From: Filosporella fistucella
Taxonomy: Eukaryota > Ascomycota > Leotiomycetes > Helotiales
Direction of reading: 5' to 3'
DNA: 64,000 bases
Assembly (NCBI GenBank): GCA_030077755.1
Contig: JAQJZZ010000019.1
Location: 384,501 to 448,500 of the forward strand
A program made the position numbers and the translations under genes. Shown in pieces: positions 1-11,787 of this stretch (its first letter is position 1; each line of letters opens with the position of its first letter). The notes below the pieces were generated by a model that did not search any database, was not told the DNA's origin, and saw only the letters and a program-made list of their open reading frames with translations.

Positions 1-3000
1 CATACGAAACCTAGCCATGTGCAAACTACCTTCCTACCTTCCATTCACTCAACCGCACCATCCATCCCAGCTTCGGCCATCAGTGCCTCCTCAGTCACCA
101 CCTCGAGTTCCCTCCAAACCTCTCCCATTATGTCGCCCGAAACCACACAAATCACTACCAATAATTCCTCCATACAGGGTTCGCCTGAAGGCCTTCGTGG
201 TCGTGACGGCGAATTCACATTACCTCCTTTCGAGCTGCCCGAATCCATTGTGTCGCGAAAGTCAAGCCAGAGCGCCATGAGCGAAGCTATGGCTATGAGC
301 AAGTCTCCTGGCCTCATAAGAAGATTGTCAAACAGGGCAAGTCAGTTCGCAGGACGTCGGCGACAATCTTCGACTGCGGCAAAGAGCCGGGATCACAGTT
401 CAGGACCAGTCATCATGCGCCGGAGGAGTGACAGCACAAATACTGCCCCAGAAGGTCTCAGAGGAGCTTTATTTTCTGACTCGGATGATGAACTGTTTGG
501 CGACTCCCGAGAAGATCTTACCAGCCATTACCTACTCGATGGATCACGCGACTTTCCCAGTACGACTGCTTCCATCGGCTCTTCGACTGTTCCCGCAAAT
601 GCTACAGGACCTGGACCAGTCATCCCAATCATTCTCCTTCAGGGAACAAGCTTGACAAAGGTGTCCAAGAAGAAAAAGAAGCTCTTGAATTTTGTTCTAG
701 AGAATGAGGCTGCCAAGGTATCATGGGACAAGAACAGACCCTCAAAGTCCTTCTACATTGACGATATCAAAGACATCCGAGTTGGAGCCGATGCTCGAAA
801 TTACAGGCAAGAATTTGGCGTTGCGCCTGAGGATGAATCGAGGTTCTTTTCTATCATCTTGGCAGTCCCGGACAAGAAGTCCAAGGGTAAATCTCAGAAG
901 GTGATGCATTTGATCGCTGAGGATGACCAAACCCTTGAGATGTGGACCACCACACTCGACGCAATTTCCAAGCATCGCCTTGATCTCATGGCTTCTCTCT
1001 CATCCTTCCATGATAAGGCGGTCCGAGCTTACTGGCGCACCGAGATGTCCAAGCAATTCCAAAACAAACCTCATCCTGAAGACGAAGAGACCATTGATAT
1101 CGTCGGAGTAGAAAGACTCTGTCGATCTCTCCACATCCATGGCTCGTCGAAATACCTTCGGGATAGATTTGATAGAGCCGACTCGTCTCGGACCGGCCGA
1201 TTGAATTTTACCGAATTCCAAGAATTTGTTAGGTTGATGAAGAAACGCGAAGATATCCTGTCCATCTATTATGATGTGGCATCCGATGGCTCGAAAGGTA
1301 TTTCCATAGCTGAGTTCTTCCTCTTTTTGAAGGAAACTCAGCAAGAGAATGTCGATGCAGATCGGGCACACTGGGAAAGTGTCTTCATCAAGCTGGCTCG
1401 CAAGTCCAAAACAAAAGAGCAAATTCAGCAATATGCAGCAGATGGCGAACTCCCGAGGATGAACGAATCTGCTTTTGCAGCATTCTTCATCTCCACTTTC
1501 AACGTGCCACTCAAGACTGCACCTGCTCATTTCACCTTAGACAGACCATTGAACGAGTATTACATCTCCAGCTCCCACAACACATATCTTCTTGGTCGTC
1601 AAGTTGCCGGCCAGTCGAGTGTAGAAGCATACATCTCAGCGTTGAACCGAGGCTGCAGATGCGTTGAGGTTGACTGTTGGAATGGCAGCGACGGACAGCC
1701 AGTTGTTATGCACGGTCGCACACTCACCAGCCAAGTCTCATTTCGCGACGTCATGTCAACTATCAGCAAATATGCTTTCGTCAAATCAGCTTATCCACTC
1801 TTGATCTCCCTAGAAGTGCATTGCAACCCACAGCAACAAGCCTTGATGGCTCAGATCATCAAGGAAACCTGTGGGCAGAAGCTTGTCTCAGAGCCTCTCG
1901 ATCCATCGTCAGAAACGCTGCCATCGCCGACCGAATTGATGTATCGCATTCTAATCAAAGTCAAGAAGCCTAGAATGTTTGAAAATACAGCAGTGCCTGA
2001 ACAAACTGGACGAACTCGTGGCAACAGTCTCAACTCACCTTATGTTCGACCTATGCAGCTTGACAACTCAACCATTTCAGCCGGTCTTTTACCGTCGACG
2101 CCGTACTCGCGGACGAATAAGATGATCAGTCGCAGTAGCACAATGAAAACTTCCGGAAGCGAAGGCCAAGATAGCCTGAGTAGCAACACCAGCGATAGCG
2201 AGAGCCTTACCGATGATGTCGCGAGGGTGAAGGATAGCCATCGAAGGAACAAGACAAGTAACATCGTCAAGGTTCTTGGTGAATTAGGTGTATACACCGT
2301 TGGTCTCAAGTTCCAAGCTTTCGAGGCGCCTGAAAGCAAGACATACAACCATGTTTTCTCTTTCATGGAGAGTACCTTCGATAAGTTCAGCGGTACTCAA
2401 GAAGAGAAGCGCACCATCACTCGCCACAACATGCGACATCTTATGAGGGTTTATCCAAATGGATGGCGTGTTGCCTCGACCAATTTCGATCCTCTCAAAT
2501 ACTGGCGACGATCGGTACAAATGGTTGCATTGAACTGGCAGACTTACGATCTTGGCATGCAGATGAACGACGCAATGTTCGCCGCTGGTACTGATCAGTC
2601 AGGATATGTTCTTAAGCCTAGTGAGCTTCGAGAGATCAAAATGATTCACACTGTTCCAGAAGAAGCTGGCCTGGGCCACATTAAGCGCGAGCGCAAAAAC
2701 GTCAACTTCTCCATCGACATCATCTCCGCACAACAACTCATGAGACCAAAGGGATTGGCACCAAACAGAAGCGTAGATCCTTATGTTGAAGTCGAAGTGT
2801 ACCACGCCGATGACAAGACCAAGGACAATAAGGGTGTCGTTGGAGAAGGTGGACATGATGCTTCTGGCAAAGATAGTTCATCCGGCCTCGGAACACCACA
2901 CAGACGTCGGACTCAAATCATCCAAGAGAATGGCTTCAATCCAATCTTCGACAAGAAATTCAACTTCACTCTCACAACCAAGCATCCCGACCTTGTCTTC

Positions 3001-3306
3001 GTTCGTTGGACTGTCAAATGTTCTTCGTATGGTGATAGTGACAAAGGTCTGCCGCTTGCTACCTACACTGCCAAGCTCAACAGTCTACAACAAGGCTATC
3101 GTACCCTTCCACTATACGACAACAATGGTAATCAATTCTTATTTTCGACTCTCTTCTGTCGCATCAAGATTGAACCAGTGACAAAAATCTATGTCAATGG
3201 CCCAGATACCGCTACTGAGAGTGTTGGTGTTCTCAAAACTCTTGGACGCAACGTATGGAATCGTACTCCAATGTCACCAAAGCTTTCCCTTGACGGCGGT
3301 CACTAA
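1..3306 (+). CDS. plc1: Phosphoinositide-specific phospholipase C (5' end open at window edge)
   Basis: This enzyme hydrolyses PIP2 to diacylglycerol and IP3 at the plasma membrane and feeds calcium signalling. The frame is open from base 1 and the first in-frame ATG is at 130, so the start is either there or left of the window. Domain order is a Ser-rich disordered N-terminus, a PH-like region (about residues 205-320, counting from base 19), an EF-hand-like region (DRADSSRTGRLNFTEF), the X domain, a Ser-rich X-Y linker, the Y domain (ELGVYTVGLKFQAF) and a C-terminal C2 domain (VDPYVEVEVYH). The two catalytic histidines are visible in SSHNTYLL (codon at 1576) and VVMHGRTLTS (codon at 1711). 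No intron is needed. The C2 domain carries a Gly/Ser-rich insert around 2815-2890. Length and architecture fit fungal delta-type PLC. Identity is secure; only the N-terminus is uncertain. Confidence 0.95.
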   Translation, partial: HTKPSHVQTTFLPSIHSTAPSIPASAISASSVTTSSSLQTSPIMSPETTQITTNNSSIQGSPEGLRGRDGEFTLPPFELPESIVSRKSSQSAMSEAMAMSKSPGLIRRLSNRASQFAGRRRQSSTAAKSRDHSSGPVIMRRRSDSTNTAPEGLRGALFSDSDDELFGDSREDLTSHYLLDGSRDFPSTTASIGSSTVPANATGPGPVIPIILLQGTSLTKVSKKKKKLLNFVLENEAAKVSWDKNRPSKSFYIDDIKDIRVGADARNYRQEFGVAPEDESRFFSIILAVPDKKSKGKSQKVMHLIAEDDQTLEMWTTTLDAISKHRLDLMASLSSFHDKAVRAYWRTEMSKQFQNKPHPEDEETIDIVGVERLCRSLHIHGSSKYLRDRFDRADSSRTGRLNFTEFQEFVRLMKKREDILSIYYDVASDGSKGISIAEFFLFLKETQQENVDADRAHWESVFIKLARKSKTKEQIQQYAADGELPRMNESAFAAFFISTFNVPLKTAPAHFTLDRPLNEYYISSSHNTYLLGRQVAGQSSVEAYISALNRGCRCVEVDCWNGSDGQPVVMHGRTLTSQVSFRDVMSTISKYAFVKSAYPLLISLEVHCNPQQQALMAQIIKETCGQKLVSEPLDPSSETLPSPTELMYRILIKVKKPRMFENTAVPEQTGRTRGNSLNSPYVRPMQLDNSTISAGLLPSTPYSRTNKMISRSSTMKTSGSEGQDSLSSNTSDSESLTDDVARVKDSHRRNKTSNIVKVLGELGVYTVGLKFQAFEAPESKTYNHVFSFMESTFDKFSGTQEEKRTITRHNMRHLMRVYPNGWRVASTNFDPLKYWRRSVQMVALNWQTYDLGMQMNDAMFAAGTDQSGYVLKPSELREIKMIHTVPEEAGLGHIKRERKNVNFSIDIISAQQLMRPKGLAPNRSVDPYVEVEVYHADDKTKDNKGVVGEGGHDASGKDSSSGLGTPHRRRTQIIQENGFNPIFDKKFNFTLTTKHPDLVFVRWTVKCSSYGDSDKGLPLATYTAKLNSLQQGYRTLPLYDNNGNQFLFSTLFCRIKIEPVTKIYVNGPDTATESVGVLKTLGRNVWNRTPMSPKLSLDGGH

Positions 3307-4754
3307 ATCACTTCAACCCGTTTCACACACTTCGATTCAACTGTACAAATTTTATTACTGTATTTCACCCTGACTTCGGCTCATTTTCAAGCCCTGTACA
3401 CATAAAAGCTTTCACTCTCGGATCCAATTCTTCAATTCAACAGCGAGATAGCGAGCGTCGGATCTTTCGATTTTCAAATTTCCTTTTCATTTCATATACT
3501 CAGGCGCAATACAGACAGAGGGATAGGACAAGCATGGCATTTTAGGAAATGGGAACAACATCATTATATACAGGGAAGGACAACCAAAAGTGGCTCGCGC
3601 TGCGCTCATCGCATTTACTTGGGGATTAGCATGGTTTGCCATTAAGGCATCACCCACCACTCATTAGATTTCCTTTGTTTTTTTGATTCGTTTTTGAAGG
3701 ACTTCGATTCTTGAGCGGGCGGGCTCTCGAGACTTTTTTATTAGTCCCAGCTGGACTGTCTTTTTGAGGATTTTTCTGATTCTTCACCTACTTCATTCAA
3801 TGGAGGTTCACAGCAAAGGAATAATTTGTCCATCGTCGAGAATTGCGGACTGGTTTCTTGCGCGTCGACGGGGTTCTTTTCTTTCATGGCGTGGATCGAT
3901 TCATCCGGTTCTTCTCCTTTTCAGCTTCTGCATCTCCTTACGATAAGGATCGAAGGGATAGGGATGGTGTTCTTGGGATCTGGGACTGTTTTACAAGGGG
4001 TTTGCATGATGCATACGGGACTACATAGGTGGTCCCTTGTGTACAATACTTTGGTGGAGGATGTCGATCGTCTTAGGGCTTGATCGTTGAGCATGAATGT
4101 TGGTGATGAGATACCCCGTGGTATGGTGGAGAATTAGGGAGGATTGTGTTTACCTCTTGTCTTGCTAGGAGAAAGTTATTAGCTGGCATTGAATGAATAC
4201 ATTAATTCTCTATCATTTTCATCTTGAAATATCATCTTACGTGAAGTCAGTCCCTTTTCTTTACTAATCTTGTGGCAGGCTGACCAGTGTCTCATGAATT
4301 AACAATTACCGATCTTCTGTGCAACAACAGACTCATAAGAGGTACGAAGATAAGGCGTATGATAGCTTAAGTATATTTGTTCAGGGCCAAATAGAAGGAG
4401 ACGATCACTAGAATCTGCCTTTAACATGTACACTTAATCACATCTTTGAGGTTCGAGGGAAAGCTAGACTTTGTTTGACTACATATATACAATACCATCA
4501 CTAAGCAATTATGCCGAGCTTCAATGTCCTTATGTCTGTCAGCATTTAGCAGTGGCAAATCAGAGAAGACTATTTCGGACATTCAGGGCCTGACAACCGG
4601 TCTTATAGTTTAGCGCTACGGAGATATACCTTACGATTCAGTTTATAGAGTATCTAACTTACTCAGCTCTCTAGCCATTACAAGACTTTGGACATTCTGA
4701 ACCCCCGTACCACCCTAAACGCCCGGACTAACAAGATAGCACTCAAGAGGTATC
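3307..4754. other. Intergenic, between convergent PLC and DUF1868 genes
   Basis: This 1.4 kb stretch is presumably occupied by the 3' UTRs of the two flanking convergent genes. The first ~450 bases are T-rich. Short open frames around 3764-4083 have no recognisable domain, no good start context and overlap one another, so I do not call a gene. Confidence 0.6.
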
Positions 4755-5507
4755 TTACCCACATATCCCCACCCTCTCATCCTCCTTCTCCCCAAGATAA
4801 AACAACCTCTCATAAGCATACATATCCTCAAACGTACAAAACTCCACAGCACCTAGCTCAAAATTCCTCCGTATCTCGGGAAGATGTTGTTCCAGCACTC
4901 TATTCAGTTCCTGTCTGTCTTCGCCATCTATATATCTCAGCAAATAAGCCATACTGATATGAAACCCATAGTTCTCATGATTTGTCGCCCTGAAGCCAAG
5001 GGCATCCGATAGTCTATCTCTTAATCGCCTCATTCTTTTCTCTTCTTCTATCGTAGCGCCCTCGATCTCAAGACCGATTCCTACGATGCATTCATCGAAA
5101 CCACGGACGTGCATGTGATATGGAGGTGAGAGACCTTCTTTTTCTAGCTGAGAATTAAGGTTTCTTAATTGATTGGCGAACTGTGCTGTGTTTTCTGATA
5201 GTAATTGTTTTGATTTCTCAGCTGGTGAGAATATCTCTTCTTGAACGCCGTCGAAGATGGTCATGTGCCATGAGGATTGGGGTAAGAGGTGGATCTTCTT
5301 TGAAAGAGTTGGATGATTCTCAAGTGATGTGTAGATTGCACGTAAAGTTGGGAGGAGAGGGCAGGTGGACGGGAGATGACAGAGAGTTGTGTTTCCTGGG
5401 TATCTTTGCAGAACGCCTTCTGGAGAGAATTTGGAGGGGATTCCGATGGGGTATTTTGGACGGGAGGAGATGATGGGGGATAAGGGAACTGGGGGTGGAG
5501 AAGACAT
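4755..5507 (-). CDS. DUF1868 family 2H-phosphoesterase-like protein
   Basis: A single-exon protein of 250 aa from ATG 5507. Two histidine motifs spaced about 100 residues apart, HMTI (His81, in SWHMTIFDG) and HISM (His183, in GFHISMAY), match the paired H-x-T/S-x signature of the 2H phosphoesterase superfamily, to which the fungal and bacterial DUF1868 family belongs. Members of the superfamily act on cyclic phosphates and RNA ends; the substrate of this family is not established. There is no signal peptide and no membrane segment, so a cytosolic protein is likely. The stop codon TAA at 4757-4755 overlaps a GGTAAGA sequence that could serve as a splice donor, so a small extra 3' exon cannot be excluded, but the family core is complete. 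Confidence 0.85.
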   Translation of the reverse strand: MSSPPPVPLSPIISSRPKYPIGIPSKFSPEGVLQRYPGNTTLCHLPSTCPLLPTLRAIYTSLENHPTLSKKIHLLPQSSWHMTIFDGVQEEIFSPAEKSKQLLSENTAQFANQLRNLNSQLEKEGLSPPYHMHVRGFDECIVGIGLEIEGATIEEEKRMRRLRDRLSDALGFRATNHENYGFHISMAYLLRYIDGEDRQELNRVLEQHLPEIRRNFELGAVEFCTFEDMYAYERLFYLGEKEDERVGICG

Positions 5508-5849
5508 TGGGGTATTCGGGGGGGTGATTTTGGGGCCGTCTAGGAACGAGGAACTTAAGGACTTTGGAGAGGGACGATAAGTTTTATTTTCAATAATGCG
5601 GAAGGGTAGAGCTACTTATGAAGGAATCATACGAGTTGGGTAACACCACTTTACAGCTTGAACACGTGCTGTGCTATGATGTTGCCACTTCATCGGCAAG
5701 AGATAGGCTTCGGATATACCCCTTCCCGGCTTTTCGGGAGCCTTGGAAGAACATTTATATACAGAGTACAAAGTCTCATGGCCTGTTCCAGCTCCCAAGA
5801 ATTTTCCCTGGTCACATAATTACATATTCTCCAACTGACCGATTCCCAA
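5508..5849. other. Intergenic, upstream of DUF1868 gene
   Basis: About 340 bases between two minus-strand genes. It must hold the promoter of the DUF1868 gene and the 3' end of the CFEM gene. It contains a CACGTG palindrome near 5665; nothing else stands out. Confidence 0.5.
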
Positions 5850-7063
5850 TCACCCCAACTCCCATCTTTGGCCTTGCCCACTACCTTGTCCCGCAGCTCC
5901 TACACCCGCTGTATAACCTGGAGGTGGACTCCTAGATTGACCTGATAATTCTCTTGCATGAACACCTTCACCACTAATCTCATGCTGGGCAGGTATCGAA
6001 GTTGCTGATCTGGGCGACACAGGGATAGGGGCCGCCGTTCCACCTCCTTCTCCAGCTCTAGGAATTTCTCCTGTCTGTATCTGAACTCCCAAAGAAGAGT
6101 TTTGTGTCGAGACTACCTTCCGAGGTATAGAGGGGGTATTTCGTACTTCTATCCCTGGCTCAGCTATCACGGGGACTGTCGACGGGAGCTGTGATTGAGC
6201 TGGTTTACGGCGGCGTCGGAGACAGCACCATATTCCGAGATTTGCGATTGCTAGAGCAAGAGGGATTCCTAGACCGAGGCCCAGTCCGAGGGTTGTTTTG
6301 TTAGGCCCTGATTTGGAGGATGGGGAAGGTATTACTGGGAGGCCATTCAAATTGACGAGCAAAGTGGATGTGGTGTGGATTGTTACTACTTGGGGACGAT
6401 TAGTAAGTGTTTCCGAGCGATTAGATTATTAGAAAGAGGTGAGTATAGGATACGAAAATGAAGATAGACACTAGAATAGGGGAGTTATACCTGCAGCAAA
6501 AGAAACAGTAGAACCGCAAGCAGGAGTAAGTACTCACCCTGCGGCTGCGAAGAACTAGCTCCACTTGGCGTACTCGCAACAGTCTGGGTCACGACCGTAA
6601 CCTCCGTCGTAGTCTTCGCAGACTGCGAATCTGCCGTTTGACCCGGTCTTATAATAGTCGTGGTAGGTGTATACCAGTCCGTTGCTCCTGGTTGGGTGAA
6701 TCCGGCATTCATACAATAGGAGCCGTATATCGAATGCATAGACGCGACATCTGCTGTTAAATCTCCTGCAGCGCACCTTGAGGAGCCGCAAGTTAAGATA
6801 TGGGAGGAAGCCAGGAGAGCTGAAGAGGATGCCGTGTTGCAATAACATTTGTTGTCGTAAGGGTCTCCGCATGCTAGAGCGCTACCTAGATCAGAGACCG
6901 TGATGAGAAGGTCTTTGGCGAAAAAGAGGCAGGTGTGTACGCAACCATGTTGGCTCTTGGGGAAAATGGTATCGAGACTCACTGTCTCGATTGACGTGAC
7001 AGGTGTTGTGGTGAGGAGGATTGAAGCCAAGATCCAAAGCTTGGAGGGATAGGAGGATGACAT
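5850..7063 (-). CDS. CFEM-domain single-pass membrane protein
   Basis: Two exons, 7063..6538 and 6388..5850, give 354 aa. The intron (6537..6389, 149 bp) has a GTGAGT donor, a TACTAATC branch point and an AAG acceptor. I start at ATG 7063 because it leads straight into a hydrophobic signal peptide (SKLWILASILLTTTPVTS); an in-frame ATG at 7123 would bury it. The mature N-terminus has eight cysteines in the CFEM order: CVHTC, one C, CYC, then three single C. A Thr/Ser-rich stalk follows, then a transmembrane helix (GLGLGIPLALAIANLGIW), a basic stop-transfer RRRRK and a ~130-residue disordered Pro/Ser/Gly-rich cytoplasmic tail. CFEM proteins are fungal-specific cell-surface proteins, some binding haem or acting in host contact. 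The TM plus tail replaces the usual GPI signal. Its specific function is unknown. Confidence 0.85.
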
Positions 7064-8296
7064 CTTGGGAAAGTCTGATGGTAAATTCAGGTTACAATGA
7101 ATGATGCTTATCGAGCATTTCAAGTTGACGAAACTCTTGACTTTTCAAAGTGGTATTCCAATATAGCACAAGCATACGAAAAACGAGTGAAGATGTCAAA
7201 AATTTTGCAAGCGGAAGAAGCTTTGAAGAGGGAAGGACTTTACCCACTGCCAGGTCTATACCAAGCTGGGAGCGCATAACAAATATATTGGTAAAGTCTG
7301 CACCAAATGAGATGTACCAGGTATGATGCAGTTGATGGCAAGAAGGTTTGACTTCACATCAAATCAAAATGGATCTTGGCTCTTTTGGTAAGCCCAAACG
7401 GTTTGTGGCGCATGTATGAAGCTGTGATGGTGCATTGATTTTTCCGGATCATTCGCAGTAGATTCAAGCTTCCCAGAATTCACTAAGACTCTGGAATTAT
7501 AGCTTCGCAACAAATTCAGGTCGAAGGAATGGTTCCAACATCAAATTCAACAATAGACAAAATGTAGCATGCTGTAGATAGAAGTCAAGCGTTTTCGCAA
7601 AACGCAGTGATAAGAATACTTGAAAATGCCCTCGTTTGCGCATGACCTCGAATGCAATCCTTCGGGATTACCAGGAACACGATGGACCAGTAAAGTAACT
7701 CGCTTCGTGCCACAATTGAAATCAATAACGCCTCTCTCTTGGCTTTCAAAGTGGAGAAATTCAAACGGGGTGGGAGGCTGAAACGTGTCAGAGAAATATC
7801 ACCGTTGTGACGCGCCAAAGCCACATTCCGGCAGTGCCTTCAGCACCTAGCGCTCACTACAGCGCGTGCTAGCCAAGATTCCGTTTCTCTGTTAAAGTCG
7901 TGACAACAACATCATCATCCTGCCCATATGGCCGACTGAAAGGCAAATTCTGTAGTATACAGAGCGACGCCTGATTCCATCAAATTGCGTCTAGGTAAGA
8001 ATGTTATTCGGTGAAATGTTCAAAGAAGCCCAAGGAAGGTTGAATGTCAGGCTTTCTCGAGGTCTCTCTCGAGGTGTGAAAGCACTGGTGGGATGAGTTG
8101 GTTCAAATGTTGGGCTGCAGGCAGTGAGGCTGAGCGACATGGCTGGCACACCCTTCGCATCGTTCCATCTTCTTGTATTATGAATGTATAGTATCTTTTA
8201 TTCCTTCACTTGCTAGGATATCGATTTATTGCGATTCCATTTGACGTCCCCGGATCTTGAAGGAAAGGAAGCTGTCCGTCACGACGGCAATTCGAA
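7064..8296. other. Divergent intergenic region, CFEM gene / ankyrin gene
   Basis: A 1.2 kb divergent promoter region. Short frames on both strands (for example 7097-7279 and 7585-7824) have no recognisable domain. No tRNA or repeat was seen. Confidence 0.5.
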
Positions 8297-10522
8297 ATGG
8301 ACGGGCTGAGTGCAGCTGCCAGCGGTATCGCTGTCGTTTCTTTGGCACTGCAAATCATCGAATCGGTCCACAAAATCCAAAGGTTTCTTCGAGATGTTTC
8401 GGATGCACCGAGTGAGGTCGGGAGATTGATAGATCTTCTCGACCATATGGAATTGATACTCGAAAATGTCGCTCTGGTCATCGAGAAACAAAGGCGGAGA
8501 GCTGGTGCGAGCGATATTGACGTGTCATCGAGTGTTCTGAAATCAGTAGGAAATTGTCAAAAGATATTGACAGCGCTGGATGATGTCGTCGAGTCTGCGA
8601 AGAAAGGCGCTGGATCTAGCAAAGCTGCAAGAGTGATTGCAATGACCAAGCTAGCAATAAGGAAAGGGGACATTGGCGAGTTCGAGAGACAATTGGATAG
8701 AACCATCAATGTTCTCAACTTGACGTTGACATTGAACTCGAAGTAAACCCTTGCAATTGCTCAAATGGGGCGTGATGTTGCTAATCTAATTTTCGATAGT
8801 AATTTCCAGCTGGATCAGTCTCAACATATGCGGCAAATACAGACCGATATTTTAATTGCGAAGGACACTATAATATCTGTCTCTAAGGACGTTGTTCTCA
8901 TGCGAAGTATCCTTACACCATCTCCAGGTATTGGTGGAAAGAACGGCAAAACTACCAAGAATTGTGCAGCCTTGATATATTCAGGACCTACGAAACGAGC
9001 CTCGTCTCAATTGGAGGTGAAGTCCTCGTATTACAGAAGCTTCTTGGGCACAGTAACCTTTCGAGAATCATCATCCCGAAAACTGGAGCGAGATGGAAAT
9101 GATCGACCTGAAGGCTTGGAGGAGTATGGCACGGAACATAGCACTTGGACTTTCGTCCCATCATTTCTCTCCTATTGCATTATGCTATCCGTCCATAAAT
9201 CTCTTGGGCCTGTACAGAGATCTTTACGTGTTAGACCGTTCACTCGAGATTCCTCTGCCTTCACCTACTGCCGCGACGGGAATATCAAGGCGCTCCAGGG
9301 ATTACTTACTCGAGGAGAGGTGTCTCCCTTCTCCGTTGACTTCCATGGGAGAACTCTTTTGCATGTAAGACCCCGGGCATGAACTTTACAGGGAAGCCTC
9401 TGCAAACCACTGATATATATTAATTAATGGACATTGATGTGTATAGTAGTTTGCAGTATCTTCTTTGCGGATTGAGACGTGCCAGTTTCTTCTTGATCTT
9501 GGATTAGGTGGCGACGAAACGGACGATTTTAATACGTGCGCAATCCTTTTATCACACCTATCACTTTTAATTTATTCTAAGCCTTCTTGCTAAGACTTTA
9601 CAGCAAGCCAATTGTCATTATACTCTTTCGCGGACGTTACTTGGGGATGGATTATGCAAAAAGATATTTATACCAGATAAAGACATTGCATCGCCTCCTT
9701 AATGACAGAAGTTCCTATTCGAGGGATATCGGCGAGCTAGCTCCTTATTTATTCGAGATGTGCTACCCAAGTAGATTTGATTTTCCGTCGTTCCGAGATT
9801 TGCTAGCGATGATGACGGATCTAGTCACGTCAGAAAACATTAATATGTTCTACCCTCATCCAGCAATAACTGCCGTGAAATGTACATCTCGAAGCTCAGA
9901 AACGGACCGTGATCAATGGCTGCAGTTGGCCCTATATCTCCTACGCATTGGAAATGAATTTGAACTGGAAGATGACAGTCGGTACTCGTTCGTCCACCTT
10001 CTCGGGTTTATGGACTATTCGTTTGATCCTTTCGAATCAGCCTTGCTCGGTGGCATGTGGCTGAAGTCGCTCCACAAAGCAAATATCGACGTCAGACAGT
10101 ATGTAGAAAGGGAACGAATAAAATACGGAAATGGTAAGCATCACCCAACGCTGTTTGACTCTTCGGTTCTCAGGGTTCTCACAACTTCCTGGGGGGAAAC
10201 GGCGGAACTATCTTGGGACTGGTATTATGACCCGGAGGGTGAAGCTTTTGAGGCTTTGCACGAGTTCAGACATTTCGGGAGATGGTTACGGAGTGACAAT
10301 CATCCACGTCCAGTAACTCCAGCTGTCGAATGGTATTGGCCATATTACTTTCCACAGTGGCATGAAGACAAGTTGTGCTCTGATGCAGTTCGTAATGACC
10401 TCAAATCCCCAGAGGTCTGGGAGAAACGATTCGAACGGCGATGGCGCAAGAAGGAGATGAAACTTGCCCGAGCCCAAGGATATAGTCTTGGCCCTAAGAT
10501 GCCAGGACGTTGGATAGACTAA
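8297..10522 (+). CDS. Protein with STAND-type fungal N-terminal domain and ankyrin-like repeats
   Basis: Four exons, 8297..8742, 8800..9364, 9450..9535 and 9604..10522, join in frame to 671 aa. Introns of 57, 85 and 68 bp have GTAAAC, GTAAGA and GTGCGC donors. The first ~150 residues (MDGLSAAASGIAVVSLALQI onward) are an all-helical segment typical of the PigL_N / 'fungal N-terminal domain of STAND proteins' class. Residues around 310-375 look like one or two ankyrin repeats: DGNIKALQGLLTRG, then HGRTLLHFAV, then CQFLLDLGLGG, the last two created by splicing exon 2 to exon 3. The remaining ~300 residues match no domain I know. No NB-ARC or NACHT P-loop is present. Such proteins are abundant and variable in Pezizomycotina. 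A role in self/non-self recognition or signalling would be inference only. Confidence 0.75.
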
Positions 10523-11787
10523 AATGAATGAGCTCCAGGTTAGCCAAGGCATGGGCGTTGAGAACTGATTCGGAATGGTACAGGGTGGCGTTTTTAACTG
10601 ATATGTTGAATTTGGTTTGGGATACGAATGAGCACGGCAAGCAGGTTATGAATATCTGTCACTACTGATCGACTTAATGATGAGATGGCTTTTTATAGTA
10701 GGTTCCTGTATTTTAACGAAGTGAGATCTGCCCCTCTCTTTGCTTCTTGTCTCGCTGCCGGAGATAGAAGCGCATGGCTAGATGGAGGGGAAGGAGAGCA
10801 AAACGGGTAGCTTCACTGTCATTCAACACCAGATGTCTCAGATCGTGATTGTCTCAAAACTTAGTAGTCAGTAGCAGCGCGTTGTAAGGTGTATTTTGTC
10901 TCGAGTTGAAATAAGAGCACACAAGCTATAGAAAGTCGGTAAGGTTGTCTGCCTGTTGGGCGGCGTTCCTCTCAGAGCGAAATGGTTCGCACAATGGGGG
11001 TGGAAGTTGGAGCAAGACTCCTGGCAGTGCTCAAGGTGGGATACCAAGCTCTTTTGTTCTGCTGCCTCATTCATTGGGTTGGATAAGTGCCAGCATTGTA
11101 AGAAGACGCAGCCTTCAGCCTGAGCCACACGTGGCCGCCACCATTCTCCTCTCAGATCCTCTTCGTAACATCCCCATCTTGCTCAGAAGTTGTCAATTCC
11201 AGTGCACAATCCCCTTTCAATACAAACTTGGACTATGCAGTTCAAAAATTTGATACTGGTTGCTGAGATTTAATTGTCTGCCAGATTCGAAAACGGAAGC
11301 CCTTGTTGTGCAGATATCCGATATAGTAGCACATCTTCAATGATTATTTTTTTGATCCAGAAGAGATGCATTTGGGAGAGATGGTTCTAGAGACCGGGTT
11401 TCGAGGGAGAAATTATCTTTCCAGAGCCGAGGGCTACAGGCCAGGACTAAAAATGCCGGGCGGTCGGAATGATACAAGAAGTCGGACGGATGTTTGAACA
11501 CCACCCTCAGTTTTTGCAGGTTCATGGTGTCTATAAACAAAGCCCCGAGATATATGTCAGAAAGCAATCATTGTGTTTTCTCATACTTTCATTTACTCCA
11601 CCCCTGACACCATCAAACATAGTACCTTATCCAAGTCCCAAACGTCATCTGGAAACCTCCGCCCAGATCTAGGTGCAACCATTTCCAAGCTTCTCATATT
11701 CCAACCAACGCCCGTCGCACAGTCAAATGTCTTTCCTACAAGATCCAACTCCTCAATCAGATCACCTCCTTCCGTGACTAGCCCCAT
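10523..11787. other. Intergenic, between convergent genes
   Basis: About 1.26 kb of presumed 3' UTR and spacer between the ankyrin gene and the Zn2Cys6 regulator. Only short unrelated open frames are seen (10868-11253, 11337-11672). No feature is supported. Confidence 0.5.

Noticed and set aside
7064..7123. ATG at 7123 as the start of the CFEM protein
   Set aside because: It would place about 20 residues in front of a clear signal peptide. ATG 7063 begins that peptide directly.
8897..9110. Alternative reading frame in exon 2 of the ankyrin gene (GGEVLVLQKLLG-like)
   Set aside because: It looked protein-like, but it ends at a stop within 70 codons. The chosen frame continues into recognisable ankyrin-like sequence and splices cleanly on both sides.
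10868..11253. Overlapping open frames on both strands in the spacer before the zinc-cluster gene
   Set aside because: No domain, no splice signals and poor start context on either strand.
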